Assembly: GCA_964559865.1 (NCBI GenBank)
Contig: CAZLJD010000035.1
Coordinates: 1-64,000, forward strand
Source: JAGHAJ01 sp964559865 [NCBI: uncultured Synergistota bacterium]
Lineage (GTDB): Bacteria > Synergistota > JAGHAJ01
Reading direction: 5' to 3'
Length of the DNA stretch: 64,000 nt
Position numbers and translations under genes: made by a program. The notes beneath the pieces were generated by a model. The model worked only from the letters and a program-made list of their open reading frames with translations, was not told where the DNA came from and did no database searches. Of this stretch, positions 22,144-30,649 are shown piece by piece (the stretch's first letter is position 1; every line of letters starts with the position of its first letter).

Positions 22144-22739
22144 ACAAGAAACAGTTGATTTCCGCTGTTTCAGTTTCTCTGATTATTATAGTGGGGGCAT
22201 TTGCCTACTATCTTCTTAATAAACATACTACAGTTTTTACTGTCCAGGCAAGATCTACGAATCACCAACAGATAGGCGGAGCTGTGCAAAAGGGCAAAAG
22301 TAGTTCTCTTATAACGGTGTACATAGTTGGCGCAGTTAAAACCCCCGGGGTTTACAAAGTGAAGGTGGGTACGAGGTTGTATGAGCTTGTGGATTGTGCT
22401 GGTGGCTTTCTTCCGGGAGCGGATGTTGTAAGTCTGAACCTTGCGAGGAGATTGCATGATGGAGAAAAGATCGTTGTTACCAAGAAAGACAGTAGAAGTA
22501 AAGGTAAATCTTTTGTGTATAAGAAAGGAACTACCGCCCTTTCTGGGAAAATAGACATAAATACTGCTTCTGTGGAGGAATTAAAGAGGCTCCCTGGCGT
22601 TGGTCCTAAGATAGCGCAGAGGATAGTAGATTATCGTAATGCACACGGTGGTTTCCGCTCACCGCAGGAACTGATAAGGGTAAAGGGAATAGGTAAGAAA
22701 AAGTTGAAGAAGATGCTCCCGTTTGTGGTCGTTAGATAG
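22140..22739 (+). CDS. comEA: ComEA-like DNA-binding competence protein
   Basis: ComEA binds incoming double-stranded DNA during natural transformation. The 199-residue protein has an N-terminal membrane anchor (about 8-26), an SLBB domain (ITVYIVGAVKTPGVYKVKVG, from about 59) and a C-terminal helix-hairpin-helix pair (IDINTASVEELKRLPGVG). The start overlaps the preceding stop (ATGA) and comEC follows with no gap, the classical order. Confidence 0.9.
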   Translation: MNKKQLISAVSVSLIIIVGAFAYYLLNKHTTVFTVQARSTNHQQIGGAVQKGKSSSLITVYIVGAVKTPGVYKVKVGTRLYELVDCAGGFLPGADVVSLNLARRLHDGEKIVVTKKDSRSKGKSFVYKKGTTALSGKIDINTASVEELKRLPGVGPKIAQRIVDYRNAHGGFRSPQELIRVKGIGKKKLKKMLPFVVVR

Positions 22740-24512
22740 ATGACAAGGAAATATCCTCTATTTTTCCTGTTTCTTTCGTTCCTTGCGGGGGCGATTTACT
22801 TTTATCACTTTCCGATAAATGTACTGTATGTCTTTTTTACAGTGGTTTTTGTAGTCTCTTTTTTGCTTTTTGCTCTGCTTTTGGAGTGGTTTAAGCTTTC
22901 AAGTGCCTTAGTGTGCGTTCTTTTCTTCTTAATTGCCTGTGTGTGGGTGACATTCTTTATCCCACCTAAAATGTCTTCCTATGTTAACAGATATGTCATT
23001 CTGTACGGTAGAGTGGATAGGGTTGTTGGTAAGGGTAGGGCTGAGTTTCTACCCTACTGGATTAGGTATAAAGGCAGATCTGATGACGTGAAGCTAAGGA
23101 CGATCCTCTTTTTCCCAAAGAGCACCCTCTTGAACCGGGGAGATTATCTCCTGTTGAGGGGAAAGTTTAGACTTCTGGAGGAACCGGAGACAGATTATCA
23201 ATTTAACCGTAGATACAGCTATTGGAGTAAGGGAATATACTTCTCTATTGGTGTGTTTTCTGACAGAAATCTTTTAGTGACTGGAAAGGATCGGCGGAGT
23301 GGTGTCCTATCAGCACTAAGAAGGAAGATTTCGTCGTTTGTAAGAGGTGTCATGGAAGAGGACACCTCGGCACTTTTACTCTCCCTCACTACGGGGGATA
23401 GGCATTTTCTACCCAAAGATGTCAGGGAATTGTTCTACAAGCTCGGACTTGGACACTTGCTTGCAATATCTGGGTTGCATGTTGGGGTGATAGTCTCTTT
23501 TATCTTGGTATTTGTGTCGTTATTTTTACTGCCGTTGTGGTATAGGCTGGCTATTGCTTCTGTGTTTTTGGTTTTGTATCTTTTGTTCGTTGGTATGGTG
23601 CCCTCGGTTTTTAGGGCTGTGGTTATGGGTGTGGTGCTTTTACTTTCTTGGTTGACGGGTAACAGGTATAGTAGCGTGAATGTGCTGGGACTCGCTGGGT
23701 TAATATTTTTATTCGTTAACCCTTTTGCTTGGATGGGTGTGGGATTCGTACTCTCGTTTGTTGTTACCTTCTTCTTGATTTATGCTGTGCCCCTTTTTGA
23801 TAGTAGGGGAGGACTTTTTGCATCTTTAAAGGTGCTTTTTGTGGCGCAATTCTCCTCGTTGCCGTTCGTGTTGTACTTTTTTAATTTTTACAACCTAATC
23901 TCTATACCTGCTAATCTACTGGTCGTTCCAATGGTCTCTGTTGTGATACCACTGGGTCTTTTAGGGGAATTATTGGGGCTGATTAATACGGTGGTTGGTG
24001 GCTTTTTGCTTTTTGTGGCCGATGTAGTCTTACGATTTATGTTAGATGTTATGCGCTTTTTGGCGGGTGTGAGTGGATTTAGTCTGAGAGTTCCCGTGTT
24101 CTCTATCTGGATAGTTTTGATACTCTATACGGGTTTGTTTTTCCTCTTTTTGAAGGGCCCATGGAAGCGTATGTATGTGATTACCATTTCTGTAATGTTA
24201 CTCCTTTTGGGCTTTTTCCTTTTGTGGAATGAGTGTGGGTATGTTAGAGTTGTTCACCTGGCCAGGGGAAGTTACTTTACTGTTGCGGTTGGGTTACCCC
24301 ATGTAAATGATGCTTTTGTGGTAAGCAATAGTCGTAGCTTTGGGAAATACCTCGTTATGAGGCTTGGTAAGGGTAGTGTAAAAAAGGTTAACGGTTTGGA
24401 GGTTGAAGGTGGTAGAATAAGTGTAAAGGTGCTACCTACGGGAGAAGTCTTTATCGGTGGTAAGAAGATGCCTACTAAGGGGTGTTGGGCTGTTGAGTTG
24501 GAAGGAGGCTGA
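22740..24512 (+). CDS. comEC: ComEC/Rec2-like DNA uptake channel lacking the nuclease domain
   Basis: ComEC is the inner-membrane channel for single-stranded DNA during transformation. At 590 residues the protein has two N-terminal helices, an OB/DUF4131 segment (about 75-165) and the Competence domain. The latter includes LGLGHLLAISGLHVGVIVSF and numerous membrane helices up to about 500. The C-terminal metallo-beta-lactamase nuclease domain found in Bacillus ComEC (LDVGQGD-type motif) is absent: only about 85 residues follow the last helices. The start adjoins the comEA stop. Confidence 0.88.
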   Translation: MTRKYPLFFLFLSFLAGAIYFYHFPINVLYVFFTVVFVVSFLLFALLLEWFKLSSALVCVLFFLIACVWVTFFIPPKMSSYVNRYVILYGRVDRVVGKGRAEFLPYWIRYKGRSDDVKLRTILFFPKSTLLNRGDYLLLRGKFRLLEEPETDYQFNRRYSYWSKGIYFSIGVFSDRNLLVTGKDRRSGVLSALRRKISSFVRGVMEEDTSALLLSLTTGDRHFLPKDVRELFYKLGLGHLLAISGLHVGVIVSFILVFVSLFLLPLWYRLAIASVFLVLYLLFVGMVPSVFRAVVMGVVLLLSWLTGNRYSSVNVLGLAGLIFLFVNPFAWMGVGFVLSFVVTFFLIYAVPLFDSRGGLFASLKVLFVAQFSSLPFVLYFFNFYNLISIPANLLVVPMVSVVIPLGLLGELLGLINTVVGGFLLFVADVVLRFMLDVMRFLAGVSGFSLRVPVFSIWIVLILYTGLFFLFLKGPWKRMYVITISVMLLLLGFFLLWNECGYVRVVHLARGSYFTVAVGLPHVNDAFVVSNSRSFGKYLVMRLGKGSVKKVNGLEVEGGRISVKVLPTGEVFIGGKKMPTKGCWAVELEGG

Positions 24513-24517
24513 TCTGT

Positions 24518-25594
24518 ATGATTAGAAGGGTAGGGGTGTTAACGGGAGGGGGAGATTGCCCGGGATTGAATGCTGTGATAAGGGCGATAGCAAAGGCAGG
24601 TATTATGGAGCACAATATGCAGATAGTTGGTGTAGAAAACGGCTTTAGTGGTCTGATTCATGGCATGTTCAGGGAGCTTAAGAGCAGTGATGTTTCTGGG
24701 ATACTGCCTCGTGGAGGAACCATACTTGGAACGACTAACAGAGATAACCCGTTTGAGTATCCTGTTAGAAAGGGAGATGAGGTGGTATATGAGGATCGCT
24801 CTGATAAGTGCATGGAGAACTTTCGTAGGGCAGGGCTTGATGCACTTATCGTCATAGGTGGTGATGGTAGCCAGTCTATAGGTTATAAGTTCTACAAGAA
24901 GGGTATGCCCGTGGTTGGAGTCCCAAAAACCATAGACAACGATTTGCTGGCGACCGATGTTACCTTTGGCTACGAGTCTGCACTTCTTACGGCAACGGAG
25001 GCTATAGACAAGTTGCATACCACGGCTGAGTCCCATCACAGGGTTATGGTGCTTGAGGTTATGGGGAGAGAGGCAGGGTGGATTGCGCTCGGTGCCGGGA
25101 TTGCGGGTGGTGCTGATGTTATCCTTATACCTGAGATACCGTTTGAGGTGGAGAAGATATGTGAGAAGATACTCCAAAGGGTAGAGGAAAAGAAGAATTT
25201 CAGCATAGTGGTTGTAGCTGAGGGGGCATATCCGAAGGGTGGTAGCCCGATGTATAAGACCACCTTTGACGGGAGAAAGAAGCTTGGTGGTATTGGCAAC
25301 TGGGTTGCTGAGGAGATAGAAAAGGCAACCAATATAGAAACAAGAGTTACAGTCCTTGGACACCTGCAAAGAGGAGGGACACCTGTCCCGTTTGATAGGA
25401 TACTGGCTACAAGGTATGGAGTGGCTGCTATAAACGAGGTTGCCAAGGAAAACTTTGGCGTAGTAATGTGCCTGCAAAACGACAAAATAGTCCCTGTGCC
25501 GATGGAGGATGTAGTTGGTGGCAACAAACTTGTTGATCCTAATGGAGAGCTCGTGACCTACGCAAAAGAGATAGGGACATCATTTGGGATCTGA
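24518..25594 (+). CDS. pfkA: 6-phosphofructokinase, mixed-substrate (group III) type
   Basis: The enzyme phosphorylates fructose 6-phosphate. The 358-residue length and the loop PKTIDND place it in the mixed-substrate subfamily, not the 320-residue E. coli type. G117 in GGDGS favours ATP, because PPi enzymes usually have Asp there. K137 in PKTID is a feature otherwise seen in PPi enzymes, so the donor is not settled by sequence. Substrate motifs MGREAGWIA and HLQRGGTPVPFDR are intact. A strong GGAAGGAGG precedes the ATG. It is the last gene before a strand switch. Confidence 0.9.
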   Translation: MIRRVGVLTGGGDCPGLNAVIRAIAKAGIMEHNMQIVGVENGFSGLIHGMFRELKSSDVSGILPRGGTILGTTNRDNPFEYPVRKGDEVVYEDRSDKCMENFRRAGLDALIVIGGDGSQSIGYKFYKKGMPVVGVPKTIDNDLLATDVTFGYESALLTATEAIDKLHTTAESHHRVMVLEVMGREAGWIALGAGIAGGADVILIPEIPFEVEKICEKILQRVEEKKNFSIVVVAEGAYPKGGSPMYKTTFDGRKKLGGIGNWVAEEIEKATNIETRVTVLGHLQRGGTPVPFDRILATRYGVAAINEVAKENFGVVMCLQNDKIVPVPMEDVVGGNKLVDPNGELVTYAKEIGTSFGI

Positions 25595-25627
25595 AAGCCG
25601 TGTGAAAACCGTTAGATAGTATTCTGG

Positions 25628-26047
25628 TTATTGGGAGCCGAGTTTTTTACCCGTGGAGCATATGGTAAGTTTTCCCAGCTTCACACCTCTTTTGCTGATG
25701 AGCATATCTGACAGCTTCTGCAGTTTACTTGCGCTACCACGGAGTAATGAGACTTCCAGACAGTTTTCTTCGTCCAGATGAATGTGTGTAGTTGCAAGTA
25801 TCACATCATTGTAGTGATGCTGGAGGTCTGTGATCTCCTCGCTTAGACCCCGTATATGGTGATTGTATAAAAGGGTAAGACTCCCTGTTACTTCTTCGTT
25901 TTTCTCCCATTCTTCCTCTGCCAACTTTTCTCTTATTATGTCTCTTACGGCTTTGGAGCGCTTCTTGTACCTCTTTCTTCTAATGAATCTGTCGAATCTT
26001 TTTAGAAGTTCTTCTTCTATGGAGATGCTGAATCTCGTCGTTTTCAT
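25628..26047 (-). CDS. nikR: Nickel-responsive regulator NikR
   Basis: NikR is a tetrameric ribbon-helix-helix repressor that binds DNA when loaded with nickel. The N-terminal RHH is TRFSISIEEELLKRFDRF. The C-terminal ACT-like domain has the nickel ligands H77, H88, H90 and C96 (QHHYND, TTHIHLDEENC), matching E. coli H76, H87, H89 and C95. The ATG at 26047 (139 residues) is chosen because AAAGGGTG lies seven bases upstream; an in-frame GTG at 26056 is the alternative. It is divergent from hisS across a 19-bp palindrome. No nickel importer is in the window, but a LarA-family nickel-cofactor enzyme is. Confidence 0.93.
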   Translation of the reverse strand: MKTTRFSISIEEELLKRFDRFIRRKRYKKRSKAVRDIIREKLAEEEWEKNEEVTGSLTLLYNHHIRGLSEEITDLQHHYNDVILATTHIHLDEENCLEVSLLRGSASKLQKLSDMLISKRGVKLGKLTICSTGKKLGSQ

Positions 26048-26086
26048 TTTCTTCACCCTTTCCCAATATGGTACTTAATCCTGTAT

Positions 26087-26105
26087 TGATTATATGTTAT
26101 AATCA
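26087..26105. promoter_or_regulatory. Palindromic divergent promoter / possible NikR operator
   Basis: TGATTATA-TGT-TATAATCA is a perfect 19-base palindrome. It holds a TATAAT on each strand (26098-26103 plus, 26089-26094 minus), positioned to serve hisS and nikR respectively. A protein bound symmetrically here would block both promoters. It differs from the spaced E. coli NikR site (two six-base half-sites), so NikR control is only a guess. Confidence 0.5.
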
Positions 26106-26134
26106 GCCAAATGGCAAGTAATGGGGGGATGGTT

Positions 26135-27379
26135 TTGGTTATAAAAGCACCGAGGGGTACTCACGATATTTTACCATCAGAGATGGAAAAGTGGCATTAT
26201 GTTGAAGAAGTTGCGAGGAAAGTAGCGTCTGACTACGGGTACAAAGAGATAAGGACGCCGATATTTGAACACACCGAGCTGTTTTCCAGGGGTATAGGTG
26301 ATACTACTGACATAGTAGAAAAGGAGATGTATACATTTAAGGATAAGGGTGGTAGAAGCATAACTCTGAGGCCTGAAGGTACGGCATCTATAGTGAGGGC
26401 AATTGGAGAGCACAAACTCTATGGAAAGGGAAAACTTCAAAAACTTTTCATGATTGGGCCTATGTTCAGATACGAAAGACCCCAGTCCGGCAGGTATAGA
26501 CAGTTCTGGCAGCTTGATTTCGAGGCTATTGGAAGTTCAGATCCTTATCTTGATGTAGAGATCATCGCTCTCTCCGTTGAGATATTTTCAAGATTGGGAT
26601 TAAAGGGGTTGTCTGTTGAACTCAACAGTGTGGGATGTCCAAAGTGTCGTCCTAAGTATAAAGAGCTTCTTAAAGACTACCTCAGGCCGTACTTTGATGA
26701 CTTGTGTGAATCGTGTCAGAGTAGGTTTGATAGGAATGTGCTGAGGATTCTGGATTGCAAAAACGAGGGTTGCAGGAGGATAACCGAAAGTGCACCTCGC
26801 ATGGTGGACTACCTTTGTGAGGAGTGCTCTTGGCACTTTGAGGAGGTTAAGAAAGGGCTTAACTCTTTGGGTATTCCCTATAAGATAAATCACAGACTTG
26901 TGAGGGGACTTGACTACTACACGAAGACTGCGTATGAGGTTATTTCCGGTGAACTTGGTGCGCAAAATGCAGTTTGTGGAGGCGGGAGGTATGATGGTCT
27001 GTCGGAGGATATAGGAGGACCCTCTATTCCCGGTGTTGGCTTTGCAGCGGGGGTGGAGAGAATTGTGCTCACAATGGAACAGCAAGAGGTAGCATTCCCC
27101 AGAAGCAGAGGCATGGAGTATTTCGTTGTCGTGTTAGACAGCAGATATAAAGAGTTTGCGGCTCGTGTTGTGTATGAGCTTAGACATAGGGGGATATACG
27201 CAGATATGGATTACTTTGGTAGGAGCTTAAAGGCGCAGATGAGGTATGCAGATACCATGGGGGCAAGGAAGGTAGTGTTCGTTGGGCAGGAGGAAGTGGA
27301 TTCTGGTATGGCGAAGGTTAAGGATATGCAGACGGGTGAGCAAGTAGAAGTAGAATGGGGGAAGATAGGCAATGAGTAA
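26135..27379 (+). CDS. hisS: Histidyl-tRNA synthetase
   Basis: This class II synthetase charges tRNA-His. Motifs are KAPRGTHDILP, RPEGTASIVRA, MFRYERPQSGRYRQFWQ and LVRGLDYYTKTAYEV, with a C-terminal anticodon domain. Three starts are possible: ATG 26111 (no Shine-Dalgarno and at the predicted transcription start), ATG 26129 (abuts GGGGGG) and TTG 26135 (six bases after GGGGGG, giving the usual MVIKAPRGT start). I prefer the TTG. The end overlaps aspS by eight bases. Confidence 0.94.
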   Translation: MVIKAPRGTHDILPSEMEKWHYVEEVARKVASDYGYKEIRTPIFEHTELFSRGIGDTTDIVEKEMYTFKDKGGRSITLRPEGTASIVRAIGEHKLYGKGKLQKLFMIGPMFRYERPQSGRYRQFWQLDFEAIGSSDPYLDVEIIALSVEIFSRLGLKGLSVELNSVGCPKCRPKYKELLKDYLRPYFDDLCESCQSRFDRNVLRILDCKNEGCRRITESAPRMVDYLCEECSWHFEEVKKGLNSLGIPYKINHRLVRGLDYYTKTAYEVISGELGAQNAVCGGGRYDGLSEDIGGPSIPGVGFAAGVERIVLTMEQQEVAFPRSRGMEYFVVVLDSRYKEFAARVVYELRHRGIYADMDYFGRSLKAQMRYADTMGARKVVFVGQEEVDSGMAKVKDMQTGEQVEVEWGKIGNE

Positions 27380-29135
27380 GGTTAAGCGGACTGATTACTG
27401 TGGTGTGCTTTCTGCTGCAGATGTTGGAAGGGAGGTTGTACTTGCAGGGTGGGTTAATAGGGCAAGGGACCATGGAGGAATAATATTCGTTGACCTTAGG
27501 GATAGAACTGGTATAGTTCAGGTAGTTCTTAACCCTGATTTTGTAGAGAGGTTTGAGGAGGTTAAGAGGGTGCGTTCTGAGTTCGTGCTGATGGTTAAAG
27601 GGAAGGTCCAAAAGAGGCCTTCTGGTACTGAGAATCCGTCTTTGCAAACGGGTGAGGTAGAAGTTGTTGCTACTGAGGTAGATGTTTTAAATGAGGCGGA
27701 TGTACTCCCGTTTGAGGTGAAGGACGACTTGCGAGCAGATGAAGATATAAGATTCAAGTATAGATACCTCGATCTGAGGAGACCCATTATGCAGCGTAAC
27801 ATAATTACGAGGCATAAGGCATCTCTGTGGATAAGGAACTTTCTGTCTTCCAAAGGATTTTTGGAGATAGAAACGCCTTTTCTCATAAAGAGCACGCCCG
27901 AGGGGGCACGAGATTATCTGGTCCCGAGCAGAGTTAACCCGGGTAAATTCTATGCACTTCCACAATCGCCACAACTGTTCAAGCAGATACTGATGATGTC
28001 TGGATTTGACAGGTACTTTCAGATAGTCAGGTGCTTCAGAGATGAAGACCTGCGTGCAGATAGACAACCGGAGTTTACGCAAATAGACATAGAGGCTTCT
28101 TTCGTAGACGAGGAAGACATATTCTCGCTTTCTGAGGAAATGATTTCTGGCTTGTTTCGGGAACTTATAGGTGTTGACATAGAAGTCCCATTTAAGAGGG
28201 TTACTTATGCAGATGCCATGCTGCACTTTGGTAGTGACAAGCCAGACCTGAGATTTGAACTTCAGATCCAAGACTTCACCAGTATTTTTGCTGACACGAA
28301 CTTTAAGGTTTTCCGAGATGTTGTGGAAAAAGGAGGTGCTGTAAGGGGTATAAGGGTACCTGGAGGTGCTTCCTTCTCCAGAAAGGAGATCGATGACCTC
28401 GTTGCGTTTGTTGTTGATCTGGGTGCTGGTGGTATGGTGTGGTTATCTTACAGAGATGGTTTGAAGTCCCCCATTTTGAAACACCTCAACACCGCTGAGA
28501 TAGAGAAGCTGATCGAAGTATCTGGGCTTCGGGCTGGAGATGTGCTGTTTGTAGTAGCTGACGCTGATGAGGATCTGGTTGCTGGTGTTTTGGGCTCACT
28601 TAGGAAGGAACTTGCTAAGAGGTTGTCCTTGATATCAGAGGATAGATTTGAATTCTTGTGGGTTTATGACTTTCCACTGTTTGAATGGAATGAGGAGAAG
28701 GGTGGCTTAGAGGCTCGACATCATCCGTTTACATCTCCCAATCCGGATGACTTGCATCTGCTCGAGGAGTGGCCGCTGAAGGTCAGGGCACGTGCGTATG
28801 ATATGGTCCTTAATGGAGTTGAGATAGGGGGCGGGAGTATAAGAAATCACAAAGTAGATATACAATCAAAACTGCTTGGTCTTATAGGTCTTTCTTGGGG
28901 AGATGCACGGGAGAAGTTTGGATTTTTACTGGACGCCTTGAGGTATGGTGCCCCTCCCCATGGGGGTATAGCTTTTGGCTTTGACAGGTTGCTTGCCATT
29001 TTAACGGGTTCGAAGAGTATAAGAGATGTGATTGCTTTTCCGAAAACGCAGAAGGCTACCTGCCTGCTTACTGGTGCTCCGTCCTTTGTTGATGAGAAGC
29101 AGCTCGCAGAACTACATTTAAAGGTGATGGATTAA
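27372..29135 (+). CDS. aspS: Aspartyl-tRNA synthetase
   Basis: This bacterial-type AspRS of 587 residues has the N-terminal OB anticodon domain (VVLAGWVNRARDHGGIIFVD), class II motif 2 (FRDEDLRADRQPEFTQID), the bacterial GAD insertion and the C-terminal GGIAFGFDRLLAIL. ALPQSPQLFKQ matches the flipping-loop region. Whether it also aspartylates tRNA-Asn depends on asnS or gatCAB elsewhere. hisS-aspS is a common bacterial pair. Confidence 0.97.
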   Translation: MSKVKRTDYCGVLSAADVGREVVLAGWVNRARDHGGIIFVDLRDRTGIVQVVLNPDFVERFEEVKRVRSEFVLMVKGKVQKRPSGTENPSLQTGEVEVVATEVDVLNEADVLPFEVKDDLRADEDIRFKYRYLDLRRPIMQRNIITRHKASLWIRNFLSSKGFLEIETPFLIKSTPEGARDYLVPSRVNPGKFYALPQSPQLFKQILMMSGFDRYFQIVRCFRDEDLRADRQPEFTQIDIEASFVDEEDIFSLSEEMISGLFRELIGVDIEVPFKRVTYADAMLHFGSDKPDLRFELQIQDFTSIFADTNFKVFRDVVEKGGAVRGIRVPGGASFSRKEIDDLVAFVVDLGAGGMVWLSYRDGLKSPILKHLNTAEIEKLIEVSGLRAGDVLFVVADADEDLVAGVLGSLRKELAKRLSLISEDRFEFLWVYDFPLFEWNEEKGGLEARHHPFTSPNPDDLHLLEEWPLKVRARAYDMVLNGVEIGGGSIRNHKVDIQSKLLGLIGLSWGDAREKFGFLLDALRYGAPPHGGIAFGFDRLLAILTGSKSIRDVIAFPKTQKATCLLTGAPSFVDEKQLAELHLKVMD

Positions 29136-29168
29136 AGCTCAATCAGGGTTACCTTCCCTGATTGAGCT
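29136..29168. terminator. Hairpin between convergent aspS and proC
   Basis: AGCTCAATCAGGG pairs perfectly with CCCTGATTGAGCT, a 13-bp stem with loop TTACCTT. One arm encodes the last codons of proC. The minus-strand side is followed by TTTAAT, the plus-strand side by no T run. It is probably a bidirectional terminator. Confidence 0.6.
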
Positions 29169-29961
29169 CCTTAGACCGGCTTGTGGCACTTTCTATTGCC
29201 TTCGATATGATCTCTGGTAAGCCGTGTTCCTTCATCGTTTGCAACGCGCTTGCCGTTGTTCCACCGGGAGATGTGATTCTCTCCCTGAGTAAGGAAATGT
29301 CTTCGTTTGTTCTTTTTGATAGTTCAGATGCTCCCCACAGTGTTTGGAGTGCGAGTACATGCGCAACATCTTCTGGCATACCTGATTTTATTGCTCCTTC
29401 CCTCATTGCCTCTATGAGAAAGTATATGTATGCGGGTCCGCTTCCGCTTAGTGCGGTTACGAGGTCCATCAGACCTTCGTCGATCACAACAGACTTTCCT
29501 AAAGCGCAAAATATCGTTTTTGTGAACGAGATGTCGTCATCGGTTGCGTAAGTCCCCTTTGCTATGGCAGTTGCTGATTCGCCTACTGCTACTGCAATGT
29601 TTGGCATCGTTCTGACAACTCGAATCTTTTTCCCGATCTTGGACTCTATGGTGGAAGTCTTCAACCCTGCGACTACGGAAATTATGAGGTGCTTTTCTTT
29701 CACCATGCGTTTGATCTCTTTTAATAGGTCTTCGATGTCTTGAGGTTTAACTGCAATTATTATGGTATCAGAGAACCTGAGCAGTTCCTTCTTGTCCTCC
29801 GTGATGTTTACCTTCCAGAGTTCTTTAAGCTTCAATAATCTGCTCCTTTTTTCCCTGTTGGTTATGATTATGTCTTCTGGTTTAAATGTTCCTGCAGATA
29901 TGAGTCCGCTTACGATGGCTGAGCCTATTGCACCTGCACCGATTATGCCCAGTTTTTTCAT
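29149..29961 (-). CDS. proC: Pyrroline-5-carboxylate reductase
   Basis: ProC makes proline from pyrroline-5-carboxylate with NAD(P)H. The Rossmann start MKKLGIIGAGAIGSAI, IIIAVKPQDI and the C-terminal ALSGSGPAYIYFLIEAM and ITSPGGTTA motifs identify it. The ATG at 29961 (270 residues) is used because AAGGGGGG precedes it and because an upstream in-frame ATG lies inside the T-box terminator. It is the only gene of its transcription unit and is regulated by the T-box upstream. Confidence 0.96.
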   Translation of the reverse strand: MKKLGIIGAGAIGSAIVSGLISAGTFKPEDIIITNREKRSRLLKLKELWKVNITEDKKELLRFSDTIIIAVKPQDIEDLLKEIKRMVKEKHLIISVVAGLKTSTIESKIGKKIRVVRTMPNIAVAVGESATAIAKGTYATDDDISFTKTIFCALGKSVVIDEGLMDLVTALSGSGPAYIYFLIEAMREGAIKSGMPEDVAHVLALQTLWGASELSKRTNEDISLLRERITSPGGTTASALQTMKEHGLPEIISKAIESATSRSKELNQGR

Positions 29962-29980
29962 ACAAATACCCCCCTTATAA

Positions 29981-30013
29981 TAAAAATTCTCCCCGCCCAT
30001 AAGGACGGGGAGA
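29981..30013 (-). terminator. Regulated terminator of the proC T-box
   Basis: An eight-base perfect stem TCTCCCCG/CGGGGAGA with a ten-base loop is followed on the minus strand by ATTTTTA. The 5' arm adjoins the T-box sequence that would form the competing antiterminator. Confidence 0.85.
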
Positions 30014-30226
30014 CCGCGGTACCACCTTACTTGCCAACAGATTTGTCTGCTGGCCTCTCATTCACTTTAACGCCGTTAAAGCGGGATGGTTCATCACCAC
30101 CAGCTCCGGGAATGGGCTCAGATAGGCAATTGCAGGCATCCCTCTCAGCCACTGGGTGATGCTCTCTGTTCTGCCGTCCTATCCTACACTTCCCTTCATT
30201 GCCTTTTACCATATTTAGTTTCAGTT
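29981..30226 (-). promoter_or_regulatory. T-box leader controlling proC, probably proline-specific
   Basis: Read on the minus strand, the leader shows the diagnostic T-box sequence GGTGGTACCGCGG (30014-30026), the AGAGAG and GCTGAGAG elements of Stem I, and a Stem III (CCAGCAGA/TCTGTTGG). A factor-independent terminator ends it: TCTCCCCG/CGGGGAGA then ATTTTTA, 29981-30013. The base of Stem I can form from GGAT (30181-30184) with ATCC. The triplet CCA (30087-30089), following GATGAA, is the likely specifier, a proline codon that fits proC. Uncharged tRNA-Pro would stabilise the antiterminator and turn proC on. Confidence 0.88.
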
Positions 30227-30232
30227 ATTTAT

Positions 30233-30260
30233 ATTATACTCCCTTTTTGAGTGGTGTCAA
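30233..30260 (-). promoter_or_regulatory. Promoter of the proC T-box transcript
   Basis: On the minus strand TTGACA (30255-30260) and TATAAT (30233-30238) are spaced by 16 bases, a near-consensus promoter. The predicted start near 30226 gives a leader of about 265 bases before proC. Confidence 0.8.
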
Positions 30261-30608
30261 TACGAAAATGTTCTGTTGGGTGGATAGGTATGAAGGTACT
30301 TATCAGTTTTGGGGTAGAATAAAAGGGGTGAACTTAGAAATCTTCACCGAGAAGCAAAAAACTCGTGCGTAAAATCCTTGCACAAAAAACAAAGTAAAGA
30401 AAAGACACCCTACGAAAAATTTAAGGAGTTCACGCCAGATTGATAAACAGTGATGTTGTGTACTTCCCTGTGGCAATGATGGAAGATTTGATAAAACTTG
30501 CAGGCTCAACCGTCTGGTGGTTAAGCGGATATGAACCTATCAAGTACATACTGCGAAGTGATAAATGTATATCTATCAAGTGCTGTTTGCTTTTGGAACG
30601 GTATGGAG
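30261..30608. other. Stretch without a recognised gene
   Basis: Between the proC and rpiR promoters about 350 bases hold no gene I can name. Two short plus-strand frames exist. One runs 30269-30373, ATG start, 34 codons, ending EKQKTRA. The other runs 30438-30617, TTG start eleven bases after AAGGAG, 59 codons, containing VAMMEDLIKLAG. Neither resembles a known family. The second could be a small gene or a gene remnant. Confidence 0.3.
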
Positions 30609-30637
30609 TTGACATGTGAGAGGAAGAGTGGTATAAT
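30609..30637 (+). promoter_or_regulatory. Consensus promoter of the rpiR-like operon
   Basis: TTGACA (30609-30614) and TATAAT (30632-30637) at exactly 17 bases, with TGG before the -10, make the best sigma-70-type promoter in the window. A promoter this strong ahead of a repressor-type gene suggests it is held in check. Confidence 0.85.
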
Positions 30638-30649
30638 CTTTCTTGCAAG

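Noticed and set aside
24539-25477. 312-codon frame antisense to pfkA
   Set aside because: Same reason: the plus-strand frame is clearly phosphofructokinase and the antisense product shows no domain.
29962-30000. Thirteen-residue N-terminal extension of ProC from an upstream ATG
   Set aside because: The ATG lies inside the T-box terminator hairpin, and the ATG at 29961 has the proper ribosome site and the standard Rossmann start.
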